From contig NBAY01000003.1 in NCBI GenBank assembly GCA_002794775.1, positions 1,178,001 through 1,242,000 of the forward strand: 64,000 nt of DNA, written 5' to 3'. A program made the position numbers and the translations under genes. Source of the stretch: Porodaedalea pini (lineage: Eukaryota > Basidiomycota > Agaricomycetes > Hymenochaetales > Hymenochaetaceae). The notes beneath the pieces were generated by a model. The model had not been told where the DNA came from. It was given only the letters and a program-made list of their open reading frames with translations, and made no database searches. Of the stretch, positions 1 to 10,593 are shown in pieces (the first letter of the stretch is position 1; every line of letters begins with the position of its first letter).

Positions 1-1857
1 CTTCACGCAGATCTTCGATGCGTATGCCGAGTTTTCCGAATCGCTCATCAGTGCGCTCATGGAAGCGCTTGCGGATCCCGACGAGGATGATGAGGAAGAT
101 ACGAAGGAAACTGAAAAGGAGCTGGACGAGCGGATGAGGACGTTTGAGGAGCTCATGGATCGGAGACCCTTCCTTGTGAATGATGTTCTCCTAAGGCGGA
201 ATCCGAACGACGTACAAGAGTGGGAAAAGCGGGTCGCCTTGTGGGGTAACGATGATGAAAAGGTCAGCTTAAGTCATTCTGCTTTAAAGCACTATCTATT
301 GATTCCTGTCGTCGTCAAGGTCGCAGAAACGTACACCGCGGCACTATCCACCGTTCATCCTAAAAAGGCGTCTGCCAATTTCCACCGACTCTTTATCAAC
401 TTCGCCAAGTTCTACGAGGAGGGTGGGACAACGGGTGAGGCGGAGAAGGATCTCGACAGCGCTCGCAAGGTGCTAGAAAAGGCCACGAAGGTCAATTTCA
501 AGGCCGTTGAAGACCTCGCAGAGGTCTGGTGTGAGTGGGCAGAGATGGAACTGCGGAGCGATAACTACGATGAGGCCATCCGCGTTATGCAGCGCGCTGC
601 GGTGGTGCCGAAGAACCCAAAGATAAATTATCACGACCATGTTGGTGGTCCCTCATATTTCTAATGTTCGAAAATGCTGACTCCTCTATGACATAGTCTC
701 TCCCCGTCCAAGCCCGCCTTTTCAAGTCTTTGAAGCTTTGGTCGTTCTATGTCGACTTGGAGGAGTCAATAGGCACGGTCGATACGACGAAGGCCGCCTA
801 CGACAAAATCCTCGAGTTGCGCATTGCCAATGCACAAATCATCATCAACTATGCGGCTTTCCTGGAAGAGAACAAATATTACGAGGAGAGCTTCAAGGTC
901 TACGAGCGTGGCGTCGAACTATTCACGTTCCCCGTCGCATTCGAAATTTGGAACATCTACTTGTCGAAATTTGTCAAGAGATATGTAAGTACTATTTTAT
1001 TTCTTTACAGAACGAAATACTGAGCATTTGTGCTTAAGGGTGGATCGAAGCTGGAACGTGCGCGCGATTTGTTTGAGCAGGCTTTGGAGCAGTGCCCTGC
1101 GAAGTTCTGCAAACCGTTGTATCTCATGTATGGCAAGCTAGAAGAAGAGCATGGCTTAGCGAAACGGGCAATGAACATCTACGAACGAGCAACTCAAGCT
1201 GTCTCCGACGAAGACAAATTCGAGGTGACTGCATCCATGTTGCTTATGGACATAACTTTTCCTCACACATCGTTTATACAGATGTTCACCATCTACATAG
1301 CTAAGGCGTCTGCAAACTTTGGTCTTCCAGCCACTCGTCCGATCTACGAGCGTGCTCTCGAGGTGCTGCCGGACAAGCAAACGGCAAGGATGTGCCTACG
1401 CTTCGCGCAGCTCGAGCGCAAGCTTGGCGAGATCGACCGTGCACGTGCAATCTACGCTCATGCATCGCAGTTCTGCGATCCGCGTGTGTTCCCCGAGTTT
1501 TGGACGGAGTGGTACAACTTCGAGATCGATACAGGCTCGGAGGATACTTTCCGTGAGATGTTGCGCATAAAGCGCGGCGTACAGGCACAATTCAACACCG
1601 AGGCTTCATTCCTTGCTGCGCAGACAATTGCTGCGCGTAAAGGCACGGCAGATCTGGTGGTAGAAGCGGAAGATGCAGCAGACCCAATGGCGCAGGCAGA
1701 GAAGCAGGCAGGCGGAGGTAAGGGCATGACTTTCGTTGCTGCTACGAAGACTGCCGCACCGAAAGATGGTGCCAATGCGGATACAGAGGTGGCTCAGGCG
1801 TCACAACAGCAGCAAAACGAAGACGAGATCCGAATCTCCGATGACGAAGACCTGTAA
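1..1857 (+). CDS. SYF1: Pre-mRNA splicing factor SYF1 (XAB2), 5' partial
   Basis: HAT/TPR-repeat scaffold of the Prp19/NTC complex; it acts in the spliceosome, and the human homologue XAB2 also works in transcription-coupled repair. The gene enters the window already open (reading FTQIFDAYAEFSESL). Exons: 1-262, 320-640, 697-984, 1039-1224, 1282-1857; all introns are 54-57 bp GT-AG. Family landmarks in order: RRPFLVNDVLLRRNP, LEKATKVNFKAVEDLAEVW, KLWSFYVDLEESIGT, LRIANAQIIINYAAFLEE, GGSKLERARDLFEQAL, RFAQLERKLGEIDRARAIY. The C-terminus is acidic (RISDDEDL), as is usual for the family. The N-terminal HAT repeats lie upstream of the window. It converges with the CINP-like gene, 75 bp between stops. 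Identity is secure from collinear recognition of family motifs. Confidence 0.93.
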
Positions 1858-1932
1858 TTTACCTATTCGTGAATCTTGTGCTCATAGTCATAATTGCTTT
1901 CCGTCTTTGCTTTCTGTAATAACTAAGGGCGT

Positions 1933-2797
1933 TCATCTAGCATACCATCTTTCTACTTCGACTGCACATAAGTCTTCCCAGTCTGTGACCCACTCGTCTG
2001 CTTCTAGGTACGGCTGAGCGATCCATTTCGAAACTATCCCTCGAGACTCCTCGAAAGACACGGAATGGCTTTGTAAAGAATCAACTAGCTCGATCTGCAA
2101 TTGCAGAGATCGATGGTAGGGTGGAAGAAGGCTAGGCATCTTGGTTGCTTGAACTTCATGTTAATACAAGATTGCATCATACAATAGCTTCGGGCATACC
2201 AAATCTCTCCAACGTCCAAGTGCACCAAAGGGGCTCGGAGTAGACCCATGCCCAGCCCTTAACCTTGTGCGCCTCGAATACGATTTCCTCGAGGTTGTCC
2301 ATCGCGGAACTCAATTTTAAGAACTGCTTTTTCTAGACACGAGGCCGTCAGCACCGCCGCCTTCTTTCGGATTTCTTTGAACTAACAAGTTTTGCAATGA
2401 CCGTGTCTAAATCGTTTATGCATTTCTCCATGATTGCGAGTCGAGGACCGACGAGGCGCGAACGCGGCTGAGTATCATTTGGGAGGAGACGCAGGGCGTT
2501 GCTAGCGTCTGGCGCGTTCAGCGCTGCAATGCTTCCAAAAGGGCGAAGCGAAACTCACTCCAGGTCCGTTCTCGTGTCAGTCAACGTAGTGACAGCCTTG
2601 AGGCCGTCGAGCTTGACTAGCTCGTCCCAGGTGCGCGTTATTGTACGTACTTCCTGAAGCAACGAGCGAACCTTGCGGTGATAGGTGCTTTCTGTGCTTC
2701 GCGATGGGGATTGGGGCGTGCTGGGCTGGTGCCGCACTTGAACAGGCGAGGCTGAGGGCGTAGAGGGTCCGTTAAAGGAGGCGAGCCTCTTGCTCAT
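1933..2797 (-). CDS. CINP-like protein (CDK2-interacting protein family)
   Basis: Exons (minus strand): 2797-2559, 2501-2387, 2332-2200, 2153-1933, giving 235 aa; all phases close. The C-terminal part has RSLQLQIELVDSL followed by KWIAQPYLEAD, which lines up with the KRTVAKEL...MWLHQPYVESD region of animal CINP (212 aa). The central KLKKQFLKLSSAMDNLEEI fits the CINP coiled-coil segment and the N-terminal TWDELVKLDGLKA its W-x-x-L start. Human CINP binds CDK2 and ATRIP and is a subunit of the 55LCC AAA-ATPase complex acting at replication forks and in ribosome maturation. The function here is inferred from the family. The N-terminus (residues 1-40) is Ser/Pro-rich and probably disordered. The start at 2797 was chosen as the first ATG giving a compact N-terminus; an in-frame ATG exists at 2881. 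Confidence 0.68.
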
Positions 2798-3007
2798 CGT
2801 CGGATTGGAAGTCAATAGACAATAGTTCTTGATGAATTTTAACTGGTTACTGATGGGACCATAAATTGCTCCAGCGTGCAAGCAGACAGTAATATAGATT
2901 TCGATCTTGAAGCTCGAGGAGCAAGCGGAACGAGCGTTAGAAGAAACTTTTCAAGGAGCAGTAAATGCGCTCACGTGCAAGACACTGATTCTTGAACTCG
3001 AACCGCA

Positions 3008-4611
3008 ATGAGCAACGATAGCCATTTCTTCAGGACAGAGACGGACCTCGCCACCGCAGAAGTGTGTTCCCCTACTAGCCTCTAGAAATACGCACATCTT
3101 GACCAGTACGCTGCACAAGGCTCGCAAGCGCAAGGCAGAACGCACAAAGCACCTGGGCGAGCCCCTCGAACTTCCTGCAAAGCCGCTAGACATACAGCTT
3201 AGAGGGAAGGAACTTTGGATTGCACAGAGTGACGCAGTTGCTCGGCGGGTCGATCTTGAGGTTGTATCGACTCTCACGCAGGAAGTCTTAATTTCATTCT
3301 AATGCTCGAGGCAGTCAGGTGCAACTTTGCAAGTGTACAAAGGACATTCTGCTCCAGTCACTACTATCGCCCTCCTTGAAGACTCTGACGATGACGAGGC
3401 AGCACCATTACTTATATCTGGATCCTGGGATAAAGTCCTCAATTCTGCAATTTCTAAGTAGTTTTTTACTGACCTGAACTCGCTTAGTCTGTCAAAATCT
3501 GGGACACGCAAGTTCGTACTTTGAATGATATTGTGCATATGTGCAGTCTCTCAAATCTACGCTTAGAGAAAATCGCCCATATCATCGACGCAAGCGCATT
3601 CCGACTTCGTAAAATGTGTCTTCCCCGTCCCAGAGCTCAAGCTGTTGATCACGAGCGGATCGGACAAGGTTGTACGGTTCTGGTGAGCAAGCGAAGCCAT
3701 AATGTCTCGTGAAGCACGCCTCATATTACCACTATAGGGATATAAGCAATCCGCGAAAAAAAGAACCTTTGAACTGCATCGGGCTCGTCTCTGCACAGAC
3801 GCGACCCGTGCAATGTATCGCTGTTGACGTCCGGTCCGCATCTGCGGGAACATTGTATACGGCGGACACGATGGGTATCATCAAGGTCTGGGAACTTGAG
3901 CGCACGTACGGCAACAGTCCGAATTGTCGGGCAACGGAGAAGGAGGAGCTGGTTGTCCATCGGACGGGTATAAATGACATGTGGTTTGGTCAGGGCCAAT
4001 TATGGACTGGTGTGTTATTCTTCGGATTTGTGAGGAAAGCACGGGTACTCATGTCTGCATGCAAAGCTTCGTCTGACGATACCGCGCTCCTCACCAACCG
4101 CCCGCCACCTACTTCTACTTCAACGCCATTGAAGCCTATTCCTCCACTAACGCACTCGACCGCCGTAAGGGCACTCCTTCCACTCGCTCTGACCCCGCTC
4201 GGTGAACCGCTGCTGCTCACCGCGGCCGGGGATGCAGTACGTTTGTACGACGCTAGCGAGCCTGGAGCACCCGAGCTTCTCAGTACGACGGACGCGCACT
4301 GGTTCGACGTTACCGCCCTACGCCTCTGGTTCCGCCGGAAGACCGCCGAGGACGGGAAAGTGAGCGTCGAGCCGTGGATTATTAGTGCCGGCCTCGACCA
4401 GACGGTGCGCAGGTGGAGACTCGCAGGTCTATATCTTCATTCTTTCTTGTCATTCTTCAGAACTTGCAGCTAAGGTAGTCTTACAGATCTTATATTCCCA
4501 CCTGATGAGCCGCCTAAGGAAACGAAAAAGGAGCCCAAACCTACGCCTGCCAGTCAACTTACCGCAGAGGAAGAAGCGGAGCTTGCTGAACTCATGAGCA
4601 ATGATGATTAA
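3008..4611 (+). CDS. W
   Basis: WD40-repeat protein of about 408 aa. Exons: 3008-3063 (tentative), 3107-3260, 3315-3434, 3488-3511, 3567-3682, 3738-4009, 4067-4426, 4487-4611. Blades are visible from the repeat ends LLISGSWDKSVKIWD, LLITSGSDKVVRFWD, TLYTADTMGIIKVWELE and IISAGLDQTVRRWRL, so about five to seven blades form one propeller. A Lys/Arg-rich N-terminal segment (KARKRKAERTK) could be a nuclear signal. The C-terminal tail is charged (TAEEEAELAELMSNDD). The first exon and its 43-bp intron are the weak part of the model. I do not recognise a named orthologue; the role is unknown beyond scaffolding typical of WD40 proteins. It is transcribed divergently from the CINP-like gene. Confidence 0.82.
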
Positions 4612-4756
4612 ATTATTTGGTTCTCCACTGACCCCGTATATCATAAGCCAGAGAAATCCAATTCTCGATGCAGAGCTAATATACAATGTATAGATCCGGA
4701 AAGAAACATTCACGACCAGAATACAAGGATATGCGATGCATAATAAGTCACTTGCT

Positions 4757-6527
4757 TCAAAGCTTGGCCTGCGGGACGATGTACGCGGAGGACTGCTTCA
4801 CACTTTTCGCGGCAGTGGACACCATCTCGTCAACGCTGGTAAAACATAACGTTAGTGAATAGACACGTATAACAAATAAAAATAGCGTACATCTCTTTTG
4901 CAGGTTTGATATCCTATAAGAGAAAGTAAGAAACAGCGCATTATGATCCTGGAGTTAAATGAATTCTTACATGAATAACTCCAGCAACTTTGCCCATAAG
5001 CCCTTTAGATACCATTAAGTAAGACTTCAAATTATGGCTGAGCGGGTAAAATACATACATGCTCTGCCGGCCAATGACTTCTCTGGGTGCTTCTCCAGCT
5101 CTACATCGTGCGGGACCTTCCCTTCCGATGTCAGTGTCTTGATCTCTGCCTGGCGGTTCTCCTCCCTATGTAAGAAAAAAAAATGAGAATGACGTGCACC
5201 TTGACATAGCAAGGATCTCACTCACCACTCGGCGACATAATCCGTCTTGCGAACGTGCAATGGACGGCCGGTATATATGGTCGTCTTCACGAGGTCGTCG
5301 TATCCAGCAGAAACGATGAGCTCCTTGTGAATTTTTGGTGCACCTGCCTCAACGCTCGCGACAAAGCGCGTGCCGACCCATACACCAGCAGCGCCGTACC
5401 TAGCAGAAAGGAAGTTGGAAATGCGTAAACCACATTTGAAGGGGATAGACGCACGAAAGCGAGGCAGCAAGCCCACGTCCGTCTGCAATTCCACCTGCAG
5501 CGACAACGATGACGGGCTTGCCTGTCAATGGACTCTTGACGTCTTTACAAATGTCTACACAAGCTGGAATCAATACAGAGAAGGGAGTGTCGCCGGTGTG
5601 ACCGCCTCCCTAGAACACCAATCCTTCAATATAGTCTTATGATGATAGCTTGTACGAGTAACCATACCTCGCCTCCCTGGCCGCAGATAATGTCGACACC
5701 TATTTTAAGTCCATTTTAGACGAGCCACTTTTACAAATCATCAATATTTACCTTGTGCAAGCGCCTTCTTTACGTGCTGCAAACATATGCTATTCAGTCG
5801 AGTCTTTAAAGTCCCAGAGATACAGTAAACTACCTTTGGGTGGCCAACCATGCTAATCCCGTTGTTGTTAGAAGAAGAGTAGAAAAAATATATACGTTGA
5901 ACTCACTTCATAACCGGTATCTTTGCAGAGTGAAGCTTGTCTACCATTTCCTTTGGCGGAACTCCTACAGCACACACGAACACTGCTATCTTGTTCGCAA
6001 TAAGCACGTCCGTCAGTTCGGGGAGCTGTCCCTTTGTGTAATCATACTACAGAAAGGCAGCCGAGATATTTGAGAGTTAAAGAGCGAGTGAGTTTCGCGG
6101 ATTCGAAAAACGTACGTTTGTCTTTCGTGCATTCCCACCGACCTGCGGGATGAGGAGATCGACACCGAAGGGCGCGTTCTTATCCTCGAGATGGCTTTTA
6201 ATCTCATCAATACTGCGCTGCAGATTCTTCGGCGTCTGGCCGAGTCCGCCAATGACACCAATGCCACCTATGCGTGAACCTTTGTAAGCGAACAAGCTCG
6301 CTCGGAGTAAGGTGACCTTGTACTTACCTGCGTTCGTGACCGCGGCAGCAAGCTTAGGACCTGCTGCAACGTTCATGCCTGTTTAAACAATTATCCGGAA
6401 CGAGCAATAGTCAGAGGAAAGCGGGTGTGTCAAGACGAGAGGAGGCTTTACCGGCAAGCATGACAGGATGCTTGATGTTGAAGAGCTCGGTGAGTGGAGT
6501 CTTGAATACCTGAGGCGAGGACGGCAT
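4757..6527 (-). CDS. Nitronate monooxygenase (2-nitropropane dioxygenase family)
   Basis: FMN-dependent enzyme oxidising alkyl nitronates (for example propionate-3-nitronate) to carbonyl compounds and nitrite or nitrate. Thirteen exons (minus): 6527-6452, 6378-6328, 6267-6116, 6046-5907, 5852-5834, 5776-5752, 5699-5668, 5609-5455, 5399-5226, 5165-5059, 5002-4971, 4913-4891, 4835-4757; 354 aa, the usual length. The TIM-barrel flavin motifs are clear: NAGGIGVIGG near the N-terminus, VDIICGQGGEGGGHTGD in the middle (the conserved His region) and VIVVAAGGIADGRG before GAAGVWVGTRF, which bind the phosphate of FMN. No signal peptide is seen. Introns are very dense, with internal exons of 19-32 nt. 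The upstream region carries three CACGTG sites. Identity is firm; the physiological substrate is inferred. Confidence 0.93.
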
Positions 6528-6680
6528 AGCGGACAGTAGAGCAGAGGGCAAGGATGATGGTGGTAAGAGAGCAAGAGGCTGCCTGTCAAGTGAGTCTCAA
6601 GCGTCGGCGACTTCCAAGGCCGAGCCTGGGGATATCATGTGCTTCGATTTCGCGTCGTCGCGTGGGACGCGATCGGCAAA

Positions 6681-6855
6681 CACGTGCATGAGCGCATCAC
6701 GTGGCTGCGGCGCGTCGCTTGCGTGTCCATCGACTTTGCACGAAAGCGCAGGAACATAAAGATAGATTCATAGAACGCGCACGCCGATTCCGCCGGGAGC
6801 GAGGGATATTTATCTTTTATACTTGGCAGGCTCTGGACTAGGACCGGACCACGTG
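6681..6855. promoter_or_regulatory. Cluster of three CACGTG E-boxes upstream of the nitronate monooxygenase
   Basis: CACGTG occurs at 6681-6686, 6698-6703 and 6850-6855, that is about 154-328 bp upstream of the start codon at 6527. E-boxes bind bHLH factors in fungi (Cbf1, Pho4, SREBP types). Function here is inferred from clustering only. Confidence 0.4.
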
Positions 6856-7930
6856 CATCATGCCACACCTATTTTGATGGTGCTTTCATGGAGAAGTCCT
6901 GAACTGAGGCGATGAGCAGATTGGCATCCGAGCGAAAGAGGACGGCCTCCGTTGCTGTGATCTATTTTGTTCGGATGAACGGCGTCAATCTGATCTACCT
7001 CGCCTCTCCTCACGCCGTTACTCCATGCGCATTGATTTTCGCCTCGTCTGAGATTCGAAACCTTGTGTCGAGGTGAATGCCCGTTCACCGCGCTGGGAAA
7101 GACGAAGTGGTCTCGATGTGATGCTATCACTAAGCGGGCGACCATAATGGCAGAGGTGAGATTGTATAGGTACAAAGCCGCTATCGCGAGCAAGGCACTC
7201 TTTAAATGGGCGGGGTCCGAGAACGTGTGAATTTTTGCTATCCGAACTTGCTCCTTGGTTATATAGCTTATGTTGTAAACACCCTGCAGCAAGTATGTCT
7301 TGCGTTCATGTAGGGAGTGCCTGACCCTAACGCCGATCGCATTATGTAATATTTCCGGCGAATCGGCATCATATTAATAGGCGTCGCGACCGCGGTCGAA
7401 TTTCCAAGGGTACCCGTGGTTCCGATTCCACACAAATGCAGCAAGGAACATAGTACATTTGGGGTCGCTCCGTGCCTAAAACCGGCTGTAAAGACGCACC
7501 GTCCCCAGACGTAACGACTCACGACATAAATTGCTGGACAGGATTCAGGTGCTGGAACTTGGAAGATTCTACGACACGAGATGTCCGTGTGCGGCGTTTG
7601 TCTCACTTGGAAGTTGCTCGAAATAAGCGGCGTCCGGGCCCTCAACCTTGTTCGTATGTCCGAGTGATTGCTCCTTCGATTTTAGTATACTATTGAAATG
7701 AAAGCAACTTTGCGTGGGCGCTGCTCAACAGCTCCTTGTATGTACTTCTGTTGAAGAGCTTGATGGCGAAAAAGGCGGGTTTTGCGATTTTTATGTATTG
7801 CCTTTCGGTCTTTCGTTGCCGTGCTTCTGAAGATCTGACGCTAGCGCTGATACGCGCGCTAACAACATGGTATAAGCGGGGCGAATAAGGATCTCGACTC
7901 TCACGCGTCACGTATATCAATGCGCCACGG

Positions 7931-7936
7931 TATAAA
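7931..7936 (+). promoter_or_regulatory. TATA box of the PriA-like gene
   Basis: TATAAA lies 184 bp before the ATG at 8115 and is followed by a pyrimidine-rich leader (runs of C and T up to the ATG), the usual arrangement of a strongly expressed fungal gene. A second TATA-like stretch lies near 7999. Confidence 0.45.
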
Positions 7937-8114
7937 TCCCCTTTTATCCTTTAACCCCCTCATCTAGTGTTCGTGCTCGATCGCGGTAGCGTCCCCTCTC
8001 TTATACTCCATTCTTTAAAGTCTAGCCCTCGTTGGCCTTGCTTCCCTTAAGCACCCGCTTCATCTCATCCAGCTCACGATCCCCTCACCTCCGCCCCAAA
8101 GACCGGCTTCAACA

Positions 8115-8960
8115 ATGCAGCTCTTCTCAACCATCCTCCTCGTTGCAGCCCTCGCAGCCGGCTTCGTCGACGCCAAGCCGACTAAAACGTTCCCGCACTT
8201 AGCACGCGGCGAAGGCAACAGCAAGGGCGCCACGAAGACGACCAGCGGCGACTGCAATGAACATGAGTTCTTCTACGAGACTCGCAGCTGCTGTCTCCCC
8301 AGCGGCGGTCCCTCTGCGACCCCCACGCCCCCGAGCGGCGTTGACTGCCCGTCGTGTGCGTATTAACGAGTGTGGGTTTCTACTGGCTCGCTTCTGACAT
8401 TTTCCCCTCTCATTTTCAGCTTGGTATTTCCATCACGGCGAAGGCTGCTGTGTACCGCGCTCCAAGCCGACGCACTCGGCTACGCCGACTTGCTCCAAGT
8501 CGGGTTGGCTCTGGTCCACCGGTCTTCAGTGCTGTTCGAAGCCCTCTGGAACTCCGTCGCACACCGCCACTCCGTCTGCGAAGCCCAAGAGCGGCGAGAC
8601 GGGCAAGAAGGTCAAGCGTAACTTTGAACAGTGGGATGCGACGTTCTGCCCGACCGGCCTCACGACGTGCCCCATCGTTTCCAACGGTGCTCTCACTGGC
8701 GACTCTGAGTGGTAAGCTCAAACTTGATTATCTGGCATTAAATCGAGAACTAAGCCAATTGACACGTTCAGTGTTGACACGACCTCTGACCTGACCTCGT
8801 GCGGTGGTTGCGCTTCGCTCGGCGAGGGCACTGACTGCTCGTCGATTGCAAACGCGTCGTGCATGGGTGGTGTCTGCGTTGGTGAGTAAACTGTTCCGTT
8901 TCTCCCGGGTGGCGCTGTCATTGACCACATCTTTTTATCTTGACAACAGTTGACGCATAA
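8115..8960 (+). CDS. PriA/CPL1-like secreted Cys-rich protein, short C-terminus
   Basis: Exons 8115-8355, 8420-8711, 8772-8881, 8950-8960; 217 aa. Residues 1-20 form a signal peptide (MQLFSTILLVAALAAGFVDA). The middle has repeated paired-Cys blocks (RSCCLPSGG, GEGCCVPRS, LQCCSKPSG) separated by Ser/Thr/Pro linkers. The C-terminal block (ATFCPTGLTTCPI, then DLTSCGGCASLGEGTDCSS) is the conserved module of mushroom PriA and Cryptococcus CPL1. In those relatives the module continues after GxCxV with a further Cys-containing tail; here the last intron leads straight to VDA and stop. PriA was described as a fruiting-related gene of Lentinula; the function here (cell-wall or surface protein) is inferred. 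A TATA box lies upstream. Confidence 0.8.
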
Positions 8961-9607
8961 AATACCTGTCATGACTTGCCGAAGATTTCGCATATTGTTA
9001 TTGCTCATTACGTGCACGCACTGGAACACACGTTCCACGACATACCAAATCGTTTGGACTTTATCCACTCCCTGACAGGCCAAGGCATTGTCGTTCATTC
9101 ACTTCGTTCTCCGGTTTCCTCTTTACTCTGTGTTTCGCCCCATTTAATCTTACACGGTTGTAAGGTAGAATTCCTACACTGTTCAGACCTTTTGAGTATC
9201 TCCACTTGCTTCGTCCGGTTGTTGCTCTGCCACGCAGGTCAGGCCGTGTTGCTTTTATTCCCCGCCTCAGCTATGCTACGGACTTTATACTTTTCTGCTT
9301 GTGCTTGAATATATTTTGTTTCTTTTCTGAAGCAAGGGTGACGCGAGCCTTGTTGTCGTTGTCGTTGTCATGGTCTTTTTCAAGTTTTTGTGGATATTGG
9401 ATGCGACGCGGATCAAAAAATTGACAGCGCAAATCAGTGGGATTTGCGTCAATGTTCTTCGGAAGGCGCCGGCTGAACATTCGCGGGAATCCGGATAGGG
9501 AAAGGAGAATCGGACCTTGAAACCTTTCTTCAAAATTCAAGCTCCGATCGGCGCGGGCGATCGCCGGCTCGCACTCAGGCTTTACTCACCAAACAGGGGA
9601 ACTCACC
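8961..9607. other. Intergenic, 3' region of PriA-like gene and promoter of HCCS
   Basis: About 650 bp. A T-rich stretch near 9280-9400 may be the 3' UTR or terminator region of the PriA-like gene. No gene is supported. Confidence 0.5.
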
Positions 9608-10454
9608 ATGGCCCAGTGCCCGGTCGACCACTCTTCGTCTTCGTCCTCGTCGTCGACGGTGAAGGCGGGCGCGGAAAAATGCCCAGTCGATCATTCTCAG
9701 CTTGTGCACTCGCCAGAGACCGACAAGTGTCCAGTAGACCATAACACACGCTCGACGTGGGGCGGGCTCTTTCCCTCTTCTTTCTCTTCAAACACAAACA
9801 CAGCTGCAGCCGCAAGTACGGCGCCGCCCCTCCCAACAGCACGCGAGATCTCCTCAATCCCGCGCGCAGATGCAGACGGCGAGAACTGGGTGTATCCCTC
9901 CGAAGCGCAGTTCTTCGCGGCGATGGCGCGCAAGCAGCACGCGCCGCGCGCGGGCGACATGCGTGTCGTTGTGCCGATCCACAACGCGGTGAACGAGCGT
10001 GCGTGGGGCGAGGTGCTTGGCTGGGAGAAGGGGTGGGGTGGGGACAGGTGTGGAGGCGTGCGGCTTGTGAGCTTCAAGGGCCGCCCGAAGGACAGGACGC
10101 CGCGTGCGTGGATGAAGACGCTCCTGGGGTGAGTTCCTGTCTGCTTTTCCCCTTCAATGCTATCGGTGCTGACGAAGGAACAGGTACCAAGCGCCGTTTG
10201 ACAGACATGACTGGGTCGTCGACCGTTGCGGGACGCGCATGCGCTATGTGATCGACTTCTACACGGGCAAGTCCCCGCTCGCGGGCAACCTTGCGTTCTA
10301 CCTCGACGTCCGGCCCGCGCTAGATAACTGGGAAGGCGTCAAAATGCGCGTGTCGAGATTTGTGGAGCGCTGGGTTGGTCCGTTGCCTTCGACGGCTGCG
10401 AGTGCGAGCGCGAGCGAGCCGGCATCAGGACCGACGAAACAGACTGGGCTGTAA
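9608..10454 (+). CDS. CYC3: Holocytochrome c synthase (cytochrome c haem lyase)
   Basis: Attaches haem to apocytochrome c (or c1) in the mitochondrial intermembrane space. Two exons, 9608-10128 and 10184-10454; 263 aa. The N-terminus has three CPVDH haem-regulatory motifs (about residues 4, 23 and 38). Then come ENWVYPSEAQFFAAMARK and VVVPIHNAVNERAWGEVLGWE, the second holding the conserved His that ligates haem, followed by FKGRPKDRTPRAW and the core APFDRHDWVVDRCG, VIDFYTGK and LDVRPALDNWEG. Length and motif order match the family. The C-terminal tail is Ala/Ser/Glu-rich. It converges with SSF1/PPAN, 139 bp between stops. Whether it serves cytochrome c or c1 cannot be decided from sequence alone. 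Confidence 0.95.
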
Positions 10455-10593
10455 GAATTGTTTTTTTGGTATTCGCTGCTTAATTTTGTTTTGCTATATT
10501 GTATGTTCGCTATTGGGCTTATCTGCGACATGCACTCTGATCATTTGGACAGTACTATTATTGATAGATGTACAAATGCCATAAATGCAAAAA

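Larger units (their letters stand above)
6528..8114. other. Intergenic region, shared upstream of NMO and PriA-like gene
   Basis: About 1.6 kb between two divergent genes. Besides the E-box cluster and the TATA element listed separately it holds only short open frames without family resemblance or plausible splice continuations. I see no RNA gene or repeat. Confidence 0.6.

Noticed and set aside
6858..7292. 144-aa minus-strand open frame in the NMO/PriA spacer
   Set aside because: No motif, no conserved splice pattern and stops just beyond on both sides.
7415..7436. GGTTCCGATTCC, similar to a tRNA B box
   Set aside because: No A box or cloverleaf stems around it.
8416..8721. Arg/Ser-rich minus-strand open frame
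   Set aside because: Antisense shadow of the PriA-like coding exon.
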